Of a stretch of DNA of 64,000 bases, positions 33,620 through 42,392 are shown in pieces. Source of the DNA: Candidatus Palauibacter scopulicola (GTDB taxonomy: Bacteria > Gemmatimonadota > Gemmatimonadetes > Palauibacterales > Palauibacteraceae). The notes beneath the pieces were generated by a model, which had not been told where the DNA came from, ran no database searches, and saw only the letters and a list, made by a program, of their open reading frames with translations. Each line of letters opens with the position of its first letter. Position 1 is the first letter of the stretch. Location: NCBI RefSeq assembly GCF_947581915.1, contig NZ_CANPWG010000008.1, positions 62,001 through 126,000 on the forward strand. The letters run 5' to 3'. Made by a program: the position numbers and the translations under genes.

Positions 33620-34945
33620 ATGAAGAAAGCGATCATCGCGGTCGTCGTCGTTGGACTTCTCGCGACCATGGGATTCCTCGCCACGCAGAGGCAGGGGCGT
33701 GGCGTCGTCGAAGTGCGCGTGGAGGCCGTCGGGTTGCGGGATCTCGTCGACGACGTCTCCGCGACGGGCCACATAGAGCCCAAGACGCAGGTTCAGATTA
33801 CGACGGATGTCGCCGGGAGGATCATCGAACTCCCGGTGGAGGAGGGCCAGGACGTGGAGGAGGGGGCCCTCCTGCTCCAGATCGACCCGGCGCTGTTCCG
33901 GGCCGCCGTGCAGCGGGCCGAGGCCGCGCTGGCGCAGGCGCGCGCCAGCCAGGCTCAGCAGGATGCGGCCTACCAGCAGGCTCAGCGGGACGCGGACCGC
34001 ATGACGGCGCTCCAGGCGCGCGGGACGGACTTCGTGACCGATGCGGAAGTCGAGCAGGCCGTGACGAACGCCGATGTCCAGTCGCGCCTGCTCGAAGCCG
34101 CGGAGTACCAGGTCGAACAGGCCGAGGCGAATCTCGCGCAGGAGCGCGACCGGCTCGGGAAAACCACCATCCGGGCGCCCATGTCGGGCCGGATCACGCG
34201 GCTCAACGTCGAACGCGGCGAGACCGCGATCGTCGGGACGATGAACAACCCGGGGACCGTGCTGCTGACGGTCGCGGACCTCTCCGTCATGGAAGCCGTG
34301 ATCGAGGTGGACGAGACGGACGTGCCCGACATCTCCATCGGCGACTCCGCCTACGTCGAGATCGACGCCTTCCCGAACCGGCGCTTCGTGGGGACCGTCA
34401 CCGAGATCGGCAACAGCTCGATCGTCCCCCTGAATCCCGCCACGTCCGGCGGTTCGGCCCAGGCGATCGACTTCGAGGTCAAGATCGAACTGCGCGCGCC
34501 GCCCGAAGGGATCCGGCCGGACCTGTCGGCCACGGCCGACGTGATCACGGCGACCCGCGACGACGTGCCCAGCATCCCCATTACGGCGCTCACGCTGATG
34601 GATGCGGATGAGTACGAGGAGATCCCGAACGAGAATCTGCCGAGCGCTCCACGATCCGACGCGGCTCGGGACATCGAGGGCGTCTTCGTCGTGGAAGGCG
34701 ACATCGTCCGCTTCCGGCCGGTGCAGATCGGGATCGCCGGCGAGAACTACTTCGAGGTCGTGTCCGGGATCGAAGTCGGCACGACCGTCGTCTCGGGCTC
34801 GTTCCAGGCGATCCGCGAACTCGGCGACGGGAGCCGGATCCGGATCGACGGGCCGGCCGGCGGCGGCGCCACCGCCAACCGCGAGGACGGTAGCGGAGGG
34901 AACGACGCGGCGGTCAACGGGGAGAACGGGGAGAACGGACGATGA
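33620..34945 (+). CDS. HlyD/MacA-type periplasmic adaptor protein
   Basis: A 441-aa membrane fusion protein: N-terminal signal anchor ([20 protein letters not shown]), biotinyl-lipoyl-like halves around a long helical hairpin (about residues 95-190, [20 protein letters not shown]), beta-barrel domain and a membrane-proximal domain. Conserved pieces: [19 protein letters not shown] and [12 protein letters not shown]. The adaptor bridges an inner membrane ABC transporter to an outer membrane channel; no TolC-type gene is in the window. ATG at 33620 chosen; a TTG at 33611 is possible. The stop overlaps the next gene (ATGA). Confidence 0.9.
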   Translation: MKKAIIAVVVVGLLATMGFLATQRQGRGVVEVRVEAVGLRDLVDDVSATGHIEPKTQVQITTDVAGRIIELPVEEGQDVEEGALLLQIDPALFRAAVQRAEAALAQARASQAQQDAAYQQAQRDADRMTALQARGTDFVTDAEVEQAVTNADVQSRLLEAAEYQVEQAEANLAQERDRLGKTTIRAPMSGRITRLNVERGETAIVGTMNNPGTVLLTVADLSVMEAVIEVDETDVPDISIGDSAYVEIDAFPNRRFVGTVTEIGNSSIVPLNPATSGGSAQAIDFEVKIELRAPPEGIRPDLSATADVITATRDDVPSIPITALTLMDADEYEEIPNENLPSAPRSDAARDIEGVFVVEGDIVRFRPVQIGIAGENYFEVVSGIEVGTTVVSGSFQAIRELGDGSRIRIDGPAGGGATANREDGSGGNDAAVNGENGENGR

Positions 34946-35994
34946 GCGGCAACGGACAGATGGAGTCGATCATCGTCACGCGCGACCTGAGGAAGGAGTA
35001 CGTGATGGGCACGGAGACGGTGCACGCGCTGGCGGGCGTGGACATCGAGATTCTCCGGAACGAGTACGTGTCGATCATGGGCCCCTCGGGCTCGGGCAAG
35101 TCGACGCTCATGAACATGATCGGCTGCCTCGACTCCCCGACGAGCGGGGAGTACGTCCTCAACGGGCAGGCGGTCCAGGATCTGAGCGACGACAACCTGG
35201 CCCGGATTCGAAACCGGGAGATCGGGTTCGTGTTCCAGACGTTCAACCTCCTGCCGCGGGCGACGGCGCTACACAACGTGGAGCTGCCGCTCATCTACGC
35301 GGGAGTGTCGAGCCGGGACCGGCAGAAGAAGGCGGCGCAGGCGCTCGAGATCGTTCAGCTCGCCGACCGCATGGACCACAAACCCAACGAACTTTCCGGC
35401 GGTCAGCGCCAGCGCGTGGCCATCGCGAGGGCGCTCGTCAACGACCCCTCGATCCTCCTCGCGGACGAGCCGACGGGCAACCTCGACTCCTCGACCTCCG
35501 AGGAGATCATGGATGTCTTCGACACGCTCCACGAGAACGGGCAGACCATCATCATGGTCACGCACGAGTACGACATCGCGGCCCGCTCCCAGCGCGTGAT
35601 CACGCTCGTCGACGGCAAGGTCGAGGCGCAGATGTCGGTGGACTACTACCTGGCGCGCGGACTCAAGCAGCCCACGGCGGCTTCGGGTGCGGCGGCGCGA
35701 CCGGCGAGCCCGGAGGCCGAGCCTGCACGCGCTCCTGAGCCGGAGACCGCTTCGGCACCGGAGGCCGCGCCCGAGCCGGCACCGCCCCGCGAAGCCGCTC
35801 CGTCACCGCCCCCGGAGATTGCTCCGTCGGTGCCGCCCCCGACGGCAGTGCCGATCGACCCGGTGGCGCCCCCGACGGCGGTCCCGGTGGACCCGGCGCC
35901 GCCCGAGGCGACCCCTCCGACCCCGGGAACCCCGCGTCCGATCTCGAACCCCTGGGCGCCCCCGACCACACCACCCGTGGATGGTGGCCGCTAG
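34942..35994 (+). CDS. MacB-type ABC transporter ATPase with long Pro/Ala-rich tail
   Basis: A 350-aa ATPase: residues 1-235 are a standard MacB/LolD nucleotide-binding domain with Walker [11 protein letters not shown]-loop ([14 protein letters not shown]), signature [15 protein letters not shown], Walker [10 protein letters not shown] and His switch VTHEYD. The remaining 110 or so residues are Pro/Ala/Glu-rich ([16 protein letters not shown]) and not part of the fold; such a tail is uncommon in this family. It is coupled to the adaptor gene and followed by three permease genes that lack an ATPase of their own. Confidence 0.92.
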   Translation: MSGNGQMESIIVTRDLRKEYVMGTETVHALAGVDIEILRNEYVSIMGPSGSGKSTLMNMIGCLDSPTSGEYVLNGQAVQDLSDDNLARIRNREIGFVFQTFNLLPRATALHNVELPLIYAGVSSRDRQKKAAQALEIVQLADRMDHKPNELSGGQRQRVAIARALVNDPSILLADEPTGNLDSSTSEEIMDVFDTLHENGQTIIMVTHEYDIAARSQRVITLVDGKVEAQMSVDYYLARGLKQPTAASGAAARPASPEAEPARAPEPETASAPEAAPEPAPPREAAPSPPPEIAPSVPPPTAVPIDPVAPPTAVPVDPAPPEATPPTPGTPRPISNPWAPPTTPPVDGGR

Positions 35995-36015
35995 CGGCCG
36001 CGCGACTCTCCGACG

Positions 36016-37260
36016 ATGAGATTCTGGGAGGGCATTCGCCTGTCGCTGCAACAGGTCCGGTCGCAGAAGCTGAAGTCGTTCTTCGCGCTCCTGGGCATCA
36101 GCATCGGCATCACGTTCCTCATGGCGGTGATCACGATCGTCGAGGGCATGAACAGCTATGTGCGCGACGACTTCGCGGGTTCCCTCTTCGGCGTGAACAC
36201 GTTCACCGTCGTGCGGCGGCCGCAGATCCAGACCGGCCGTGTCGATGAGGCCGAGCGGCGCCGACAGCGCCGCAATCCCCAACTCACCATGGAAGACGTG
36301 GCGGTGGTGCAGGCTGCGGCGCCCGACGCCCAATACCTGGCCTACTACGCGCGAGATGTCGCGGGCTCGGCTCGCTACGGGCAGTACGAACGGCGCAATG
36401 TCCTCATGGTCGGGGGGTCGCCGGAGTACGAGGCGGTCCAGGGGTGGAAGGTGGTGGATGGGCGGGGGCTGACGCCCATCGATGATCAGCAGGCGCTCCC
36501 CGTCGCCGTCATCGGCGCCCAGATCGCCGAACGGCTATTCCCCACGACCTCGCCCATCGACAAGCGCATCCGCGCGGGTGGGCACGGGTTCAGGGTCGTC
36601 GGCGTGCTGGAAGCGCAAGGCGGCCTCGCGGGAAATCTGCGCGATGCGGCCATACTCGTTCCCTTCGAAACGTTTCAGCGCACCGTGGCACGCCGGCGGC
36701 TGGAGGTCGACGGGATCACCGTCAAGATGGGATCGATCGACGAACTGGATCCGGCGATGGCGGAAGTGGAGGGCGCGCTGCGATCAAACCGGCGCCTCCG
36801 GCCCTCCGAGCCGAACAATTTCGGCATTGACACTTCGGGCGGACTGCTCGATGCGTGGGAGACGATCAACCGGGTGCTGATGACGGCATTGCCCGGCCTG
36901 GTCGGGATCTCGCTAGTGGTGGGCGGCATCGTGATCATGAACATCATGCTGCTCTCGGTCACGGACCGGACGCGGGAGATCGGGCTCCGCAAGTCTCTCG
37001 GAGCCCGGCGCCGCGATGTCCTGTTCCAGTTCCTGACCGAGGCGTCGACGCTCTCGATCCTGGGTGCGGCATTGGGTATCGGCTCCGGATTCGGGATGGC
37101 GCTGCTCGTCGAACAACTCACGCCGCTGCCGGCCGCTGTATCGGTGCCGGCGATGATCATCTCCCTCATTCTTGGGCTCGGAGTAGGGATCGTTTCCGGC
37201 CTCTATCCCGCCTATCGGGCGGCCCGGCTCGATCCGATCGAAGCCCTCAGGTTCGAGTGA
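36016..37260 (+). CDS. MacB-like ABC transporter permease 1
   Basis: A 414-aa permease with the MacB layout: N-terminal helix (LLGISIGITFLMAVITIVEG), a large periplasmic MacB_PCD domain, and three C-terminal helices with the FtsX-type motifs TDRTREIGLRKSLGARRRDVLFQFL and YPAYRAARLDPIEALRFE. No ATPase domain is fused, so it must use the ATPase encoded just upstream (start 21 nt after its stop). More diverged from permeases 2 and 3 than they are from each other. Confidence 0.9.
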   Translation: MRFWEGIRLSLQQVRSQKLKSFFALLGISIGITFLMAVITIVEGMNSYVRDDFAGSLFGVNTFTVVRRPQIQTGRVDEAERRRQRRNPQLTMEDVAVVQAAAPDAQYLAYYARDVAGSARYGQYERRNVLMVGGSPEYEAVQGWKVVDGRGLTPIDDQQALPVAVIGAQIAERLFPTTSPIDKRIRAGGHGFRVVGVLEAQGGLAGNLRDAAILVPFETFQRTVARRRLEVDGITVKMGSIDELDPAMAEVEGALRSNRRLRPSEPNNFGIDTSGGLLDAWETINRVLMTALPGLVGISLVVGGIVIMNIMLLSVTDRTREIGLRKSLGARRRDVLFQFLTEASTLSILGAALGIGSGFGMALLVEQLTPLPAAVSVPAMIISLILGLGVGIVSGLYPAYRAARLDPIEALRFE

Positions 37261-37267
37261 GGTTGCG

Positions 37268-38563
37268 GTGAACGCGGGCAAGCGCGGCATGCGAGGCATG
37301 GGGTTCATCGGGACGATCACCGAGGGGATCGCCGTGGCCTTCGACTCGCTCGGAGCGAACAAGGTGCGGAGCGGCCTCACGATCCTCGGCGTGACGATCG
37401 GGGTCCTCGTCGTCATGGTCATGGCGGCGGTGATCACCGGGGTCAATCGGAGCTTTTCGGAGCTGATGGCCCCGGAGGGAGTCACCACGTTCTGGGTGGC
37501 GCACTTCGACTTTTCCTCCATGCAGATCAGCGGCCCGCTCGAAGAAGGGGAGGATGCCTTCTTCCGGAACCCCCCTCTCAAGCCGGAATGGGCGAAGGAC
37601 CTGGGGCGGATCGAGGGGATCCAGAGTGCCGCGCCCATCGTGGACCTGGCGGGGTCGGGCTACGAGGCCTCATCCGGTGGCGACCGGGTCGAGATCGGAC
37701 TCTACGGAGTGGGCGCCGACTACATCGAGATCTCGGGCGGCGATATCATCTCCGGCCGCTGGTTCACGCAGTCGGAGGCCGACCGGCGCGCCGCGGTTAC
37801 CGTGATCGATTCGGCCACGGCGGTGGGGCTGTTCGGGACCCGGGATCCGATCGGACGCGACATCCGCATCAGCCGGGGCAGCGAGAACGCGAGGGTTCGC
37901 GTGGTCGGTATCTACCGGGTGCCCGCCAACCTCTTTGCCGGCCTCGTCTCGCACTACGTGTGGATGCCCTTCGCGACGGCGGACAAGCTGCTGCGGGTGT
38001 GGGACCGACAGATCAGCTTCATCGTGCGGCCGGAACCGGAAACGGAGCTCCAGGCCGCGCTCGACGCGACCCGCGCCCGCATGCGGCAGTTGCGAGGATT
38101 GGAGATCGGCGAGGAAGACGACTTCGCCATCATGACCCCCGATCAGATGATGGAGCTGTGGGGCCAGCTGACGAACGTGCTGTTCGCCGCGATGGTCGGC
38201 CTGTCCAGCATCGGACTCATGGTCGGCGGCGTCGGCGTCGTGGGCATCATGATGATCTCCGTCACGGAGCGGACCCGCGAGATCGGACTGCGCAAGGCGA
38301 TGGGCGGGCGCAGGCGCGACATCATGTGGCAGTTCCTCGTGGAAGCGGCCACGCTCACGCTGTTGGGCGGGGCGACCGGCATGCTGCTCGGAGGCGGGCT
38401 CGTGTGGGTCGTGAACCAGGCCACGCCGCTGACCGCGGTCGTGCCGCTGTGGTCGATCGTGGTCGCCCTCGCCGCCTCGATTCTGACCGGCGTCGGCTTC
38501 GGACTCTACCCCGCTTCCCGGGCCGCGGGTCTGGACCCCATCGACGCGTTGCGTTACGAGTAG
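37268..38563 (+). CDS. MacB-like ABC transporter permease 2
   Basis: A 431-aa permease. It has the N-terminal helix (ANKVRSGLTILGVTIGVLVV), a periplasmic domain of about 250 residues with DIISGRWFTQSEADRRAAV, and C-terminal FtsX-type helices (VTERTREIGLRKAMGGRRRDIMWQFL, YPASRAAGLDPIDALRYE). GTG start at 37268, 7 nt after the permease 1 stop. Much more similar to permease 3 than to permease 1, pointing to a tandem duplication. Confidence 0.9.
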   Translation: MNAGKRGMRGMGFIGTITEGIAVAFDSLGANKVRSGLTILGVTIGVLVVMVMAAVITGVNRSFSELMAPEGVTTFWVAHFDFSSMQISGPLEEGEDAFFRNPPLKPEWAKDLGRIEGIQSAAPIVDLAGSGYEASSGGDRVEIGLYGVGADYIEISGGDIISGRWFTQSEADRRAAVTVIDSATAVGLFGTRDPIGRDIRISRGSENARVRVVGIYRVPANLFAGLVSHYVWMPFATADKLLRVWDRQISFIVRPEPETELQAALDATRARMRQLRGLEIGEEDDFAIMTPDQMMELWGQLTNVLFAAMVGLSSIGLMVGGVGVVGIMMISVTERTREIGLRKAMGGRRRDIMWQFLVEAATLTLLGGATGMLLGGGLVWVVNQATPLTAVVPLWSIVVALAASILTGVGFGLYPASRAAGLDPIDALRYE

Positions 38564-38674
38564 ATCTCTCCCGCGGCAGAGAACGCGCGACCTGACTCCG
38601 GCAGGCGGTGGAAGCCGCGGGCGAGGGGGAGGCGCGTATGACCGCTCGTACACCTGGTGCAGTGCGCTAGCGGC
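38564..38674 (+). other. Intergenic gap with a possible 10-codon leader peptide
   Basis: The 111 nt between permeases 2 and 3 contain GAGGGGGAGG followed by ATG at 38638 and a 10-residue reading frame (MTARTPGAVR) ending in TAG at 38670, five bases before the permease 3 ATG. It may be a leader or a relic; no terminator or promoter is clear. Confidence 0.3.
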
Positions 38675-39956
38675 ATGGGGTTCCTTTCGATGGTCACGGA
38701 AAGGGATCGCGGTCGCCTTCGACTCGATCCGGGCCAACAAGGTTCGGAGCGCCCTCACGATCCTCGGCGTCACCATCGGCGTGCTCGTCGTCATGGTAAT
38801 GGCGGCCGCCATCACCGGCATCAACGAGAGCTTCGAAGACGCGATGTCTCCGAACGGCGTCGAGACGTTCTACGTGGCGCACTGGGACTTCACGTCGGCG
38901 GGCTTCGGTGGCGGTCCCCTGGGCGAGGAGGAGCCGGACCTCTTCAGGAACAAGCCGCTCGATCCGCGGTGGGCCAGGGACCTCGGGCGCATCCCGGGCA
39001 TCGCGAGCGCATCGCCGTTCGTCGAACTGACCGGCGATTTCGGTCCGGGGTCCTTCGAGGCGAGCGTCGGGTCGGATCGGGTCGAGATCCTGTTCTACGG
39101 CGTGGGTGCCGACTACCTCGAGATCTATAGCGGCGACATCATCTCGGGGCGTTGGTTCACGCACCCCGAGGCCGAGCGGCGGGCGCCCGTCGCCGTAATC
39201 GACTCCACCGTGGCGGCCGACCTGTTCGGGTCGCTCGATCCGATCGGCCGCGAGATCCGGATCGGCGAGGGCGGCCGCGGAGCCATGTTCCGCGTGGTCG
39301 GCGTGTACCGCGTCCCAGCCAACCTGTTCGCCGGCCTGGGGTCGCACTACGTGTGGGTGCCGTTCGCGAGCGCGGACAAGCTGCTGCCCGTCTGGGATCG
39401 GGCCGTCAGCATCATCGTGCGGCCCGAGCCCGAAGCGGACCTTCAGACGGCGCTCGATGCGACGCACGCGCGGATGCGGCAACTCCGTCGCCTGGAGCCG
39501 GGCGAGGAGGACGACTTCGCGGTGCTGAGCCAGGAACAGCTGCTGAATCTCTGGGGCCAACTGACCAACGTCCTGTTTGCGGCGATGCTCGGGCTGTCGA
39601 GCATCGGGCTCATGGTGGGGGGCGTCGGCGTGATCGGGATCATGATGATCTCCGTGACGGAGAGGACCCGGGAGATCGGGCTGCGGAAGGCGATGGGCGG
39701 GCGACGCCGGGACATCATGTGGCAGTTCCTGGTCGAGGCGGCCACGCTCACGCTGCTCGGCGGTGCGACCGGCATGCTGGTAGGCGGGGCGATCGTGTGG
39801 GCCGTGAACCAGTTGACGCCGCTGCCGGCGGTCGTGCCGCTGTGGTCGATCCTGGCCGCCCTTGCGGCGTCGGTGCTCACGGGGATCGGTTTCGGGCTCT
39901 ACCCGGCCTCGCGGGCCGCGGGGTTGGACCCCATCGACGCGCTGCGCTACGAGTAG
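38675..39956 (+). CDS. MacB-like ABC transporter permease 3, frameshifted near its start
   Basis: From about 38706 on the reading frame encodes the same protein as permease 2 (ANKVRSALTILGVTIGVLVV through YPASRAAGLDPIDALRYE), but the matching N-terminus MGFLSMVTE is in another frame beginning at ATG 38675. One extra base in GAAAGGG (about 38699-38705) would explain it; removing it gives MGFLSMVTEGIAVAFDSI, like permease 2. As read, the longest canonical start in frame is GTG at 38781, which would lose half of the first transmembrane helix. Either an assembly/sequence indel or a recent inactivating mutation; the rest of the frame is intact. Confidence 0.8.
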
Positions 39957-39985
39957 GCGGCTGAAAGCGAGCGGCTGACCGCCCG

Positions 39986-40711
39986 ATGACCGAACCACCG
40001 CTGGACCTCCTTGCCGTCGCGGCGCATCCCGACGACGCGGAACTCACCTGCGGCGGGACGCTGGCCCGTGCGGCGGAACAGGGGTACCGGACGGGGATCC
40101 TCGACCTGACGCGCGGCGAGATGGCCTCGCGCGGGACGCCCGAGATGCGGGCCGAGGAGGCGGCCCGGGCGGCGGCGGTGCTGGGCGTCGGGGTTCGGGT
40201 CAATGCCGGGCTCCCGGATGCACGGCTCGAGAACTCGCTGGAGGCCAGACGGATCGTCGTCGGACACCTGCGGGACCTCGCCCCCGCGACCGTGATCCTG
40301 CCCTGGCCGCGCGGGCGCCATCCGGACCACCGGGTCGCCTCGGAACTCGCGCGCGACGCCTGTTTTCTCGCGGGACTGCGGGAGTATGAGGGCGGGCCGG
40401 GGCGCCGGCCGGAGAAGATCCTCTACGCGATGGCGTACCGGGAGGACGCGGCGAAGCCGACCTTCGTCGTCCCGCTCACGGAAGCGCAGTTCCAGCGCAA
40501 GGTCGAGGCGGCGCGGTGCTACGCGTCGCAGTTCGAGGGCGCCACGGCGGCGGGCGAGATCTTCCCCACCGGACAGCCGCTCGTCGAACGCATCGAGACC
40601 GCGTCACGGCACTACGGCTCGCTGATCCGGGCGCCGCACGGGGAACCGTTTCGCACCGATGAGACGATGCGCGTGAGCGATGTCACGCGCCTCGGAGTCC
40701 GCTCGTTGTAG
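39986..40711 (+). CDS. bshB1: BshB1-type PIG-L deacetylase (bacillithiol synthesis)
   Basis: A 241-aa LmbE/PIG-L family zinc deacetylase. Motifs: AAHPDDAEL (metal ligands), LDLTRGEMASRGTPE, NAGLPDARLEN and HPDHRVAS. This pattern, notably DLTRGEMASRGTPE, is characteristic of BshB1, which removes the acetyl group from GlcNAc-malate to make bacillithiol precursor. Neither bshA nor bshC is in the window. Starts 29 nt after permease 3. Confidence 0.9.
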   Translation: MTEPPLDLLAVAAHPDDAELTCGGTLARAAEQGYRTGILDLTRGEMASRGTPEMRAEEAARAAAVLGVGVRVNAGLPDARLENSLEARRIVVGHLRDLAPATVILPWPRGRHPDHRVASELARDACFLAGLREYEGGPGRRPEKILYAMAYREDAAKPTFVVPLTEAQFQRKVEAARCYASQFEGATAAGEIFPTGQPLVERIETASRHYGSLIRAPHGEPFRTDETMRVSDVTRLGVRSL

Positions 40712-40726
40712 GCAGGCGCTGTAGGG

Positions 40727-41161
40727 TCAGCCGCAGCGAACCTCGACGAGGAGGCGCTTCCAGCTCGGGACGGACCTGGCGCCCACCTTGATCACCTGCA
40801 CGCGCGCCGCCCCGCCCCGCCGCATCCACGGAGCGAGCCAGGCGCCGATTTCGCGAGGGAGGTGGCCGACCGGGTCGCCGTCGCGGATGTGGACCCAGAC
40901 ATCGTCGGGGTCGCCTCCGGGTGGGTCGGGGATCAGGAGGAGTTCCTCCTTCGGGCCTACGGCGTCGAGGTGGCGGGCGCGGTCTTCGAAGGCGAGTCCG
41001 TGAACGGTGGTGCGGAACACCGGGGCCCCGAGCGGGGGTATGCTCTGCTCGTCGGACGTGGGCCCTGTGGGGCCTGGCGCCGGGGGGGAGTCCCCCGGCG
41101 CGGAACGAGGTGGTTCCATGTACTCCATCCCGAGTTGCGGCGTCGTTTGAAGCTTCGACAC
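40727..41161 (-). CDS. Stand-alone HIRAN-domain-like protein
   Basis: A 144-aa protein. Residues 48-140 fit the HIRAN pattern: VFRTTVHGLAFEDRARHL, ELLLIPDPPGGDPDDVWVH, then GDPVGHLPREIGAWLAPWM and RVQVIKVG. HIRAN domains (HIP116/Rad5 N-terminus) bind DNA 3' ends and are often fused to helicases or nucleases; here it is alone, after a Pro-rich lead. GTG at 41161 has GGAGGG seven bases upstream. Family assignment is by pattern and moderately certain. It diverges from the cysteine desulfurase gene. Confidence 0.6.
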   Translation of the reverse strand: MSKLQTTPQLGMEYMEPPRSAPGDSPPAPGPTGPTSDEQSIPPLGAPVFRTTVHGLAFEDRARHLDAVGPKEELLLIPDPPGGDPDDVWVHIRDGDPVGHLPREIGAWLAPWMRRGGAARVQVIKVGARSVPSWKRLLVEVRCG

Positions 41162-41208
41162 AATAGACCCTCCTTGCTCGGCGGGCGAATCCGGACCGAA
41201 GAACGACG

Positions 41209-42381
41209 ATGATACAGCCGGAAGAAGAGCGGCTTTACCTCGATTACGCGGCGACCTGGCCGATGCGGCCGGAGGTGTGGGAGGCCATGGGAGCGGAGCT
41301 GCGGCACGGCTTCAATCCCGCGAGCGCGCACGCCCCCGGGCGCCGGGCTCATCGCTGTCTCGAGGTCGCGCGCGGGCGGATCGCGGATCTGCTCGGGTGC
41401 CCGCGGTCATCCATCTACTTCACGGGCGGCGGCACGCAGTCGGACAACCTCGCGATCCTCGGCTTCGTGCGGTCGAATCCGGGGCGGAGCCCGCGCGTGT
41501 TCGTCTCGGAGATCGAGCACAAGGCGTGCCTCGAGGCGGCGGACCGCGGGGCCGTGGAGGGGGCCCGCGCGGCGCGGATTCCCGTGGATCGCTCGGGGAC
41601 GATCGATCTCGCGTGGCTGCGGAGGGAACTCGCGGCGGACCCGGACGCGCCGACGCTGATCTCGGTGATGTGGGCGAACAACGAGATCGGCACGGTCCAG
41701 GCGATGGGGGACATCGTGGAACTGGGCCAGGAATACGGGGCGCTCGTGCACACGGACGCCGTGCAGGCGCTGGGGAAGGTGGACTGCGACCTGGAGCGGA
41801 CGCCGGTCGACCTCCTGTCGGCGACGGCGCACAAGCTCGGCGGGCCCGTGGGGATCGGCCTTCTCTACCTGCGGCCGGGGGTGACGCTGGAGCCGCTGAG
41901 CTACGGCGGCGGCCAGGAGAGGTCCATGTGGCCGGGCACGCAGAATCCGATCGGCGCGACGGGCTTCGCGGCCGCGCTCGCGCTCGCGCTCGAGGACCGC
42001 GAGGCGGCGGTGGCGCGCTGGACCAGCCTGCGCGACCACCTCGAGGCGCGGATCCGGGCGGAGGTCCCGGATGCCCGGATTCATGCGGGCGACGCGCCGC
42101 TGCGGATGCCGAATCTCGTCAGCGTCGGGATCCCGGGGTGCGACAGCGGAGCGGTGCTCGTGTCTCTCGACTTCGAGGGGATCGCGGTCTCGGGCGGATC
42201 GGCCTGCGGTTCCGACTCGAGCGTCGGCTCCGACGTACTGGACGCGATCGGGATCACGAGCGATGTCCCCTACGCCGCCGTGCGCTTCAGTTTCGGCCAC
42301 GACACGACCCGGGCGGACATCGATGCGGCGGCGGACGCCCTGGCGCGGGTCGCCGCGCGGGTCCTCACCCTCACGGCCTGA
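41209..42381 (+). CDS. NifS/IscS-type cysteine desulfurase
   Basis: A 390-aa fold-type I PLP enzyme: YLDYAATWPM at the start, GGGTQSDNLAI, VMWANNEIGTVQ, HTDAVQALGK, SATAHKLGGPVGIG (PLP lysine in AHK) and the catalytic loop SGGSACGSDSS. It transfers sulfur from cysteine to acceptors. The next gene is mnmA, the usual acceptor for 2-thiouridine, so it likely feeds tRNA thiolation. Confidence 0.94.
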   Translation: MIQPEEERLYLDYAATWPMRPEVWEAMGAELRHGFNPASAHAPGRRAHRCLEVARGRIADLLGCPRSSIYFTGGGTQSDNLAILGFVRSNPGRSPRVFVSEIEHKACLEAADRGAVEGARAARIPVDRSGTIDLAWLRRELAADPDAPTLISVMWANNEIGTVQAMGDIVELGQEYGALVHTDAVQALGKVDCDLERTPVDLLSATAHKLGGPVGIGLLYLRPGVTLEPLSYGGGQERSMWPGTQNPIGATGFAAALALALEDREAAVARWTSLRDHLEARIRAEVPDARIHAGDAPLRMPNLVSVGIPGCDSGAVLVSLDFEGIAVSGGSACGSDSSVGSDVLDAIGITSDVPYAAVRFSFGHDTTRADIDAAADALARVAARVLTLTA

Positions 42382-42392
42382 GATCGTACGTC

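Noticed and set aside
38699-38705. Programmed ribosomal frameshift in permease 3
   Set aside because: GAAAGGG lacks a typical slippery heptamer plus stimulator, and the paralog next door needs no shift; an indel is simpler.
41277-42392. Long N-terminal extension of mnmA
   Set aside because: The extension is the cysteine desulfurase in another frame; MnmA homology starts at the ATG at 42393.
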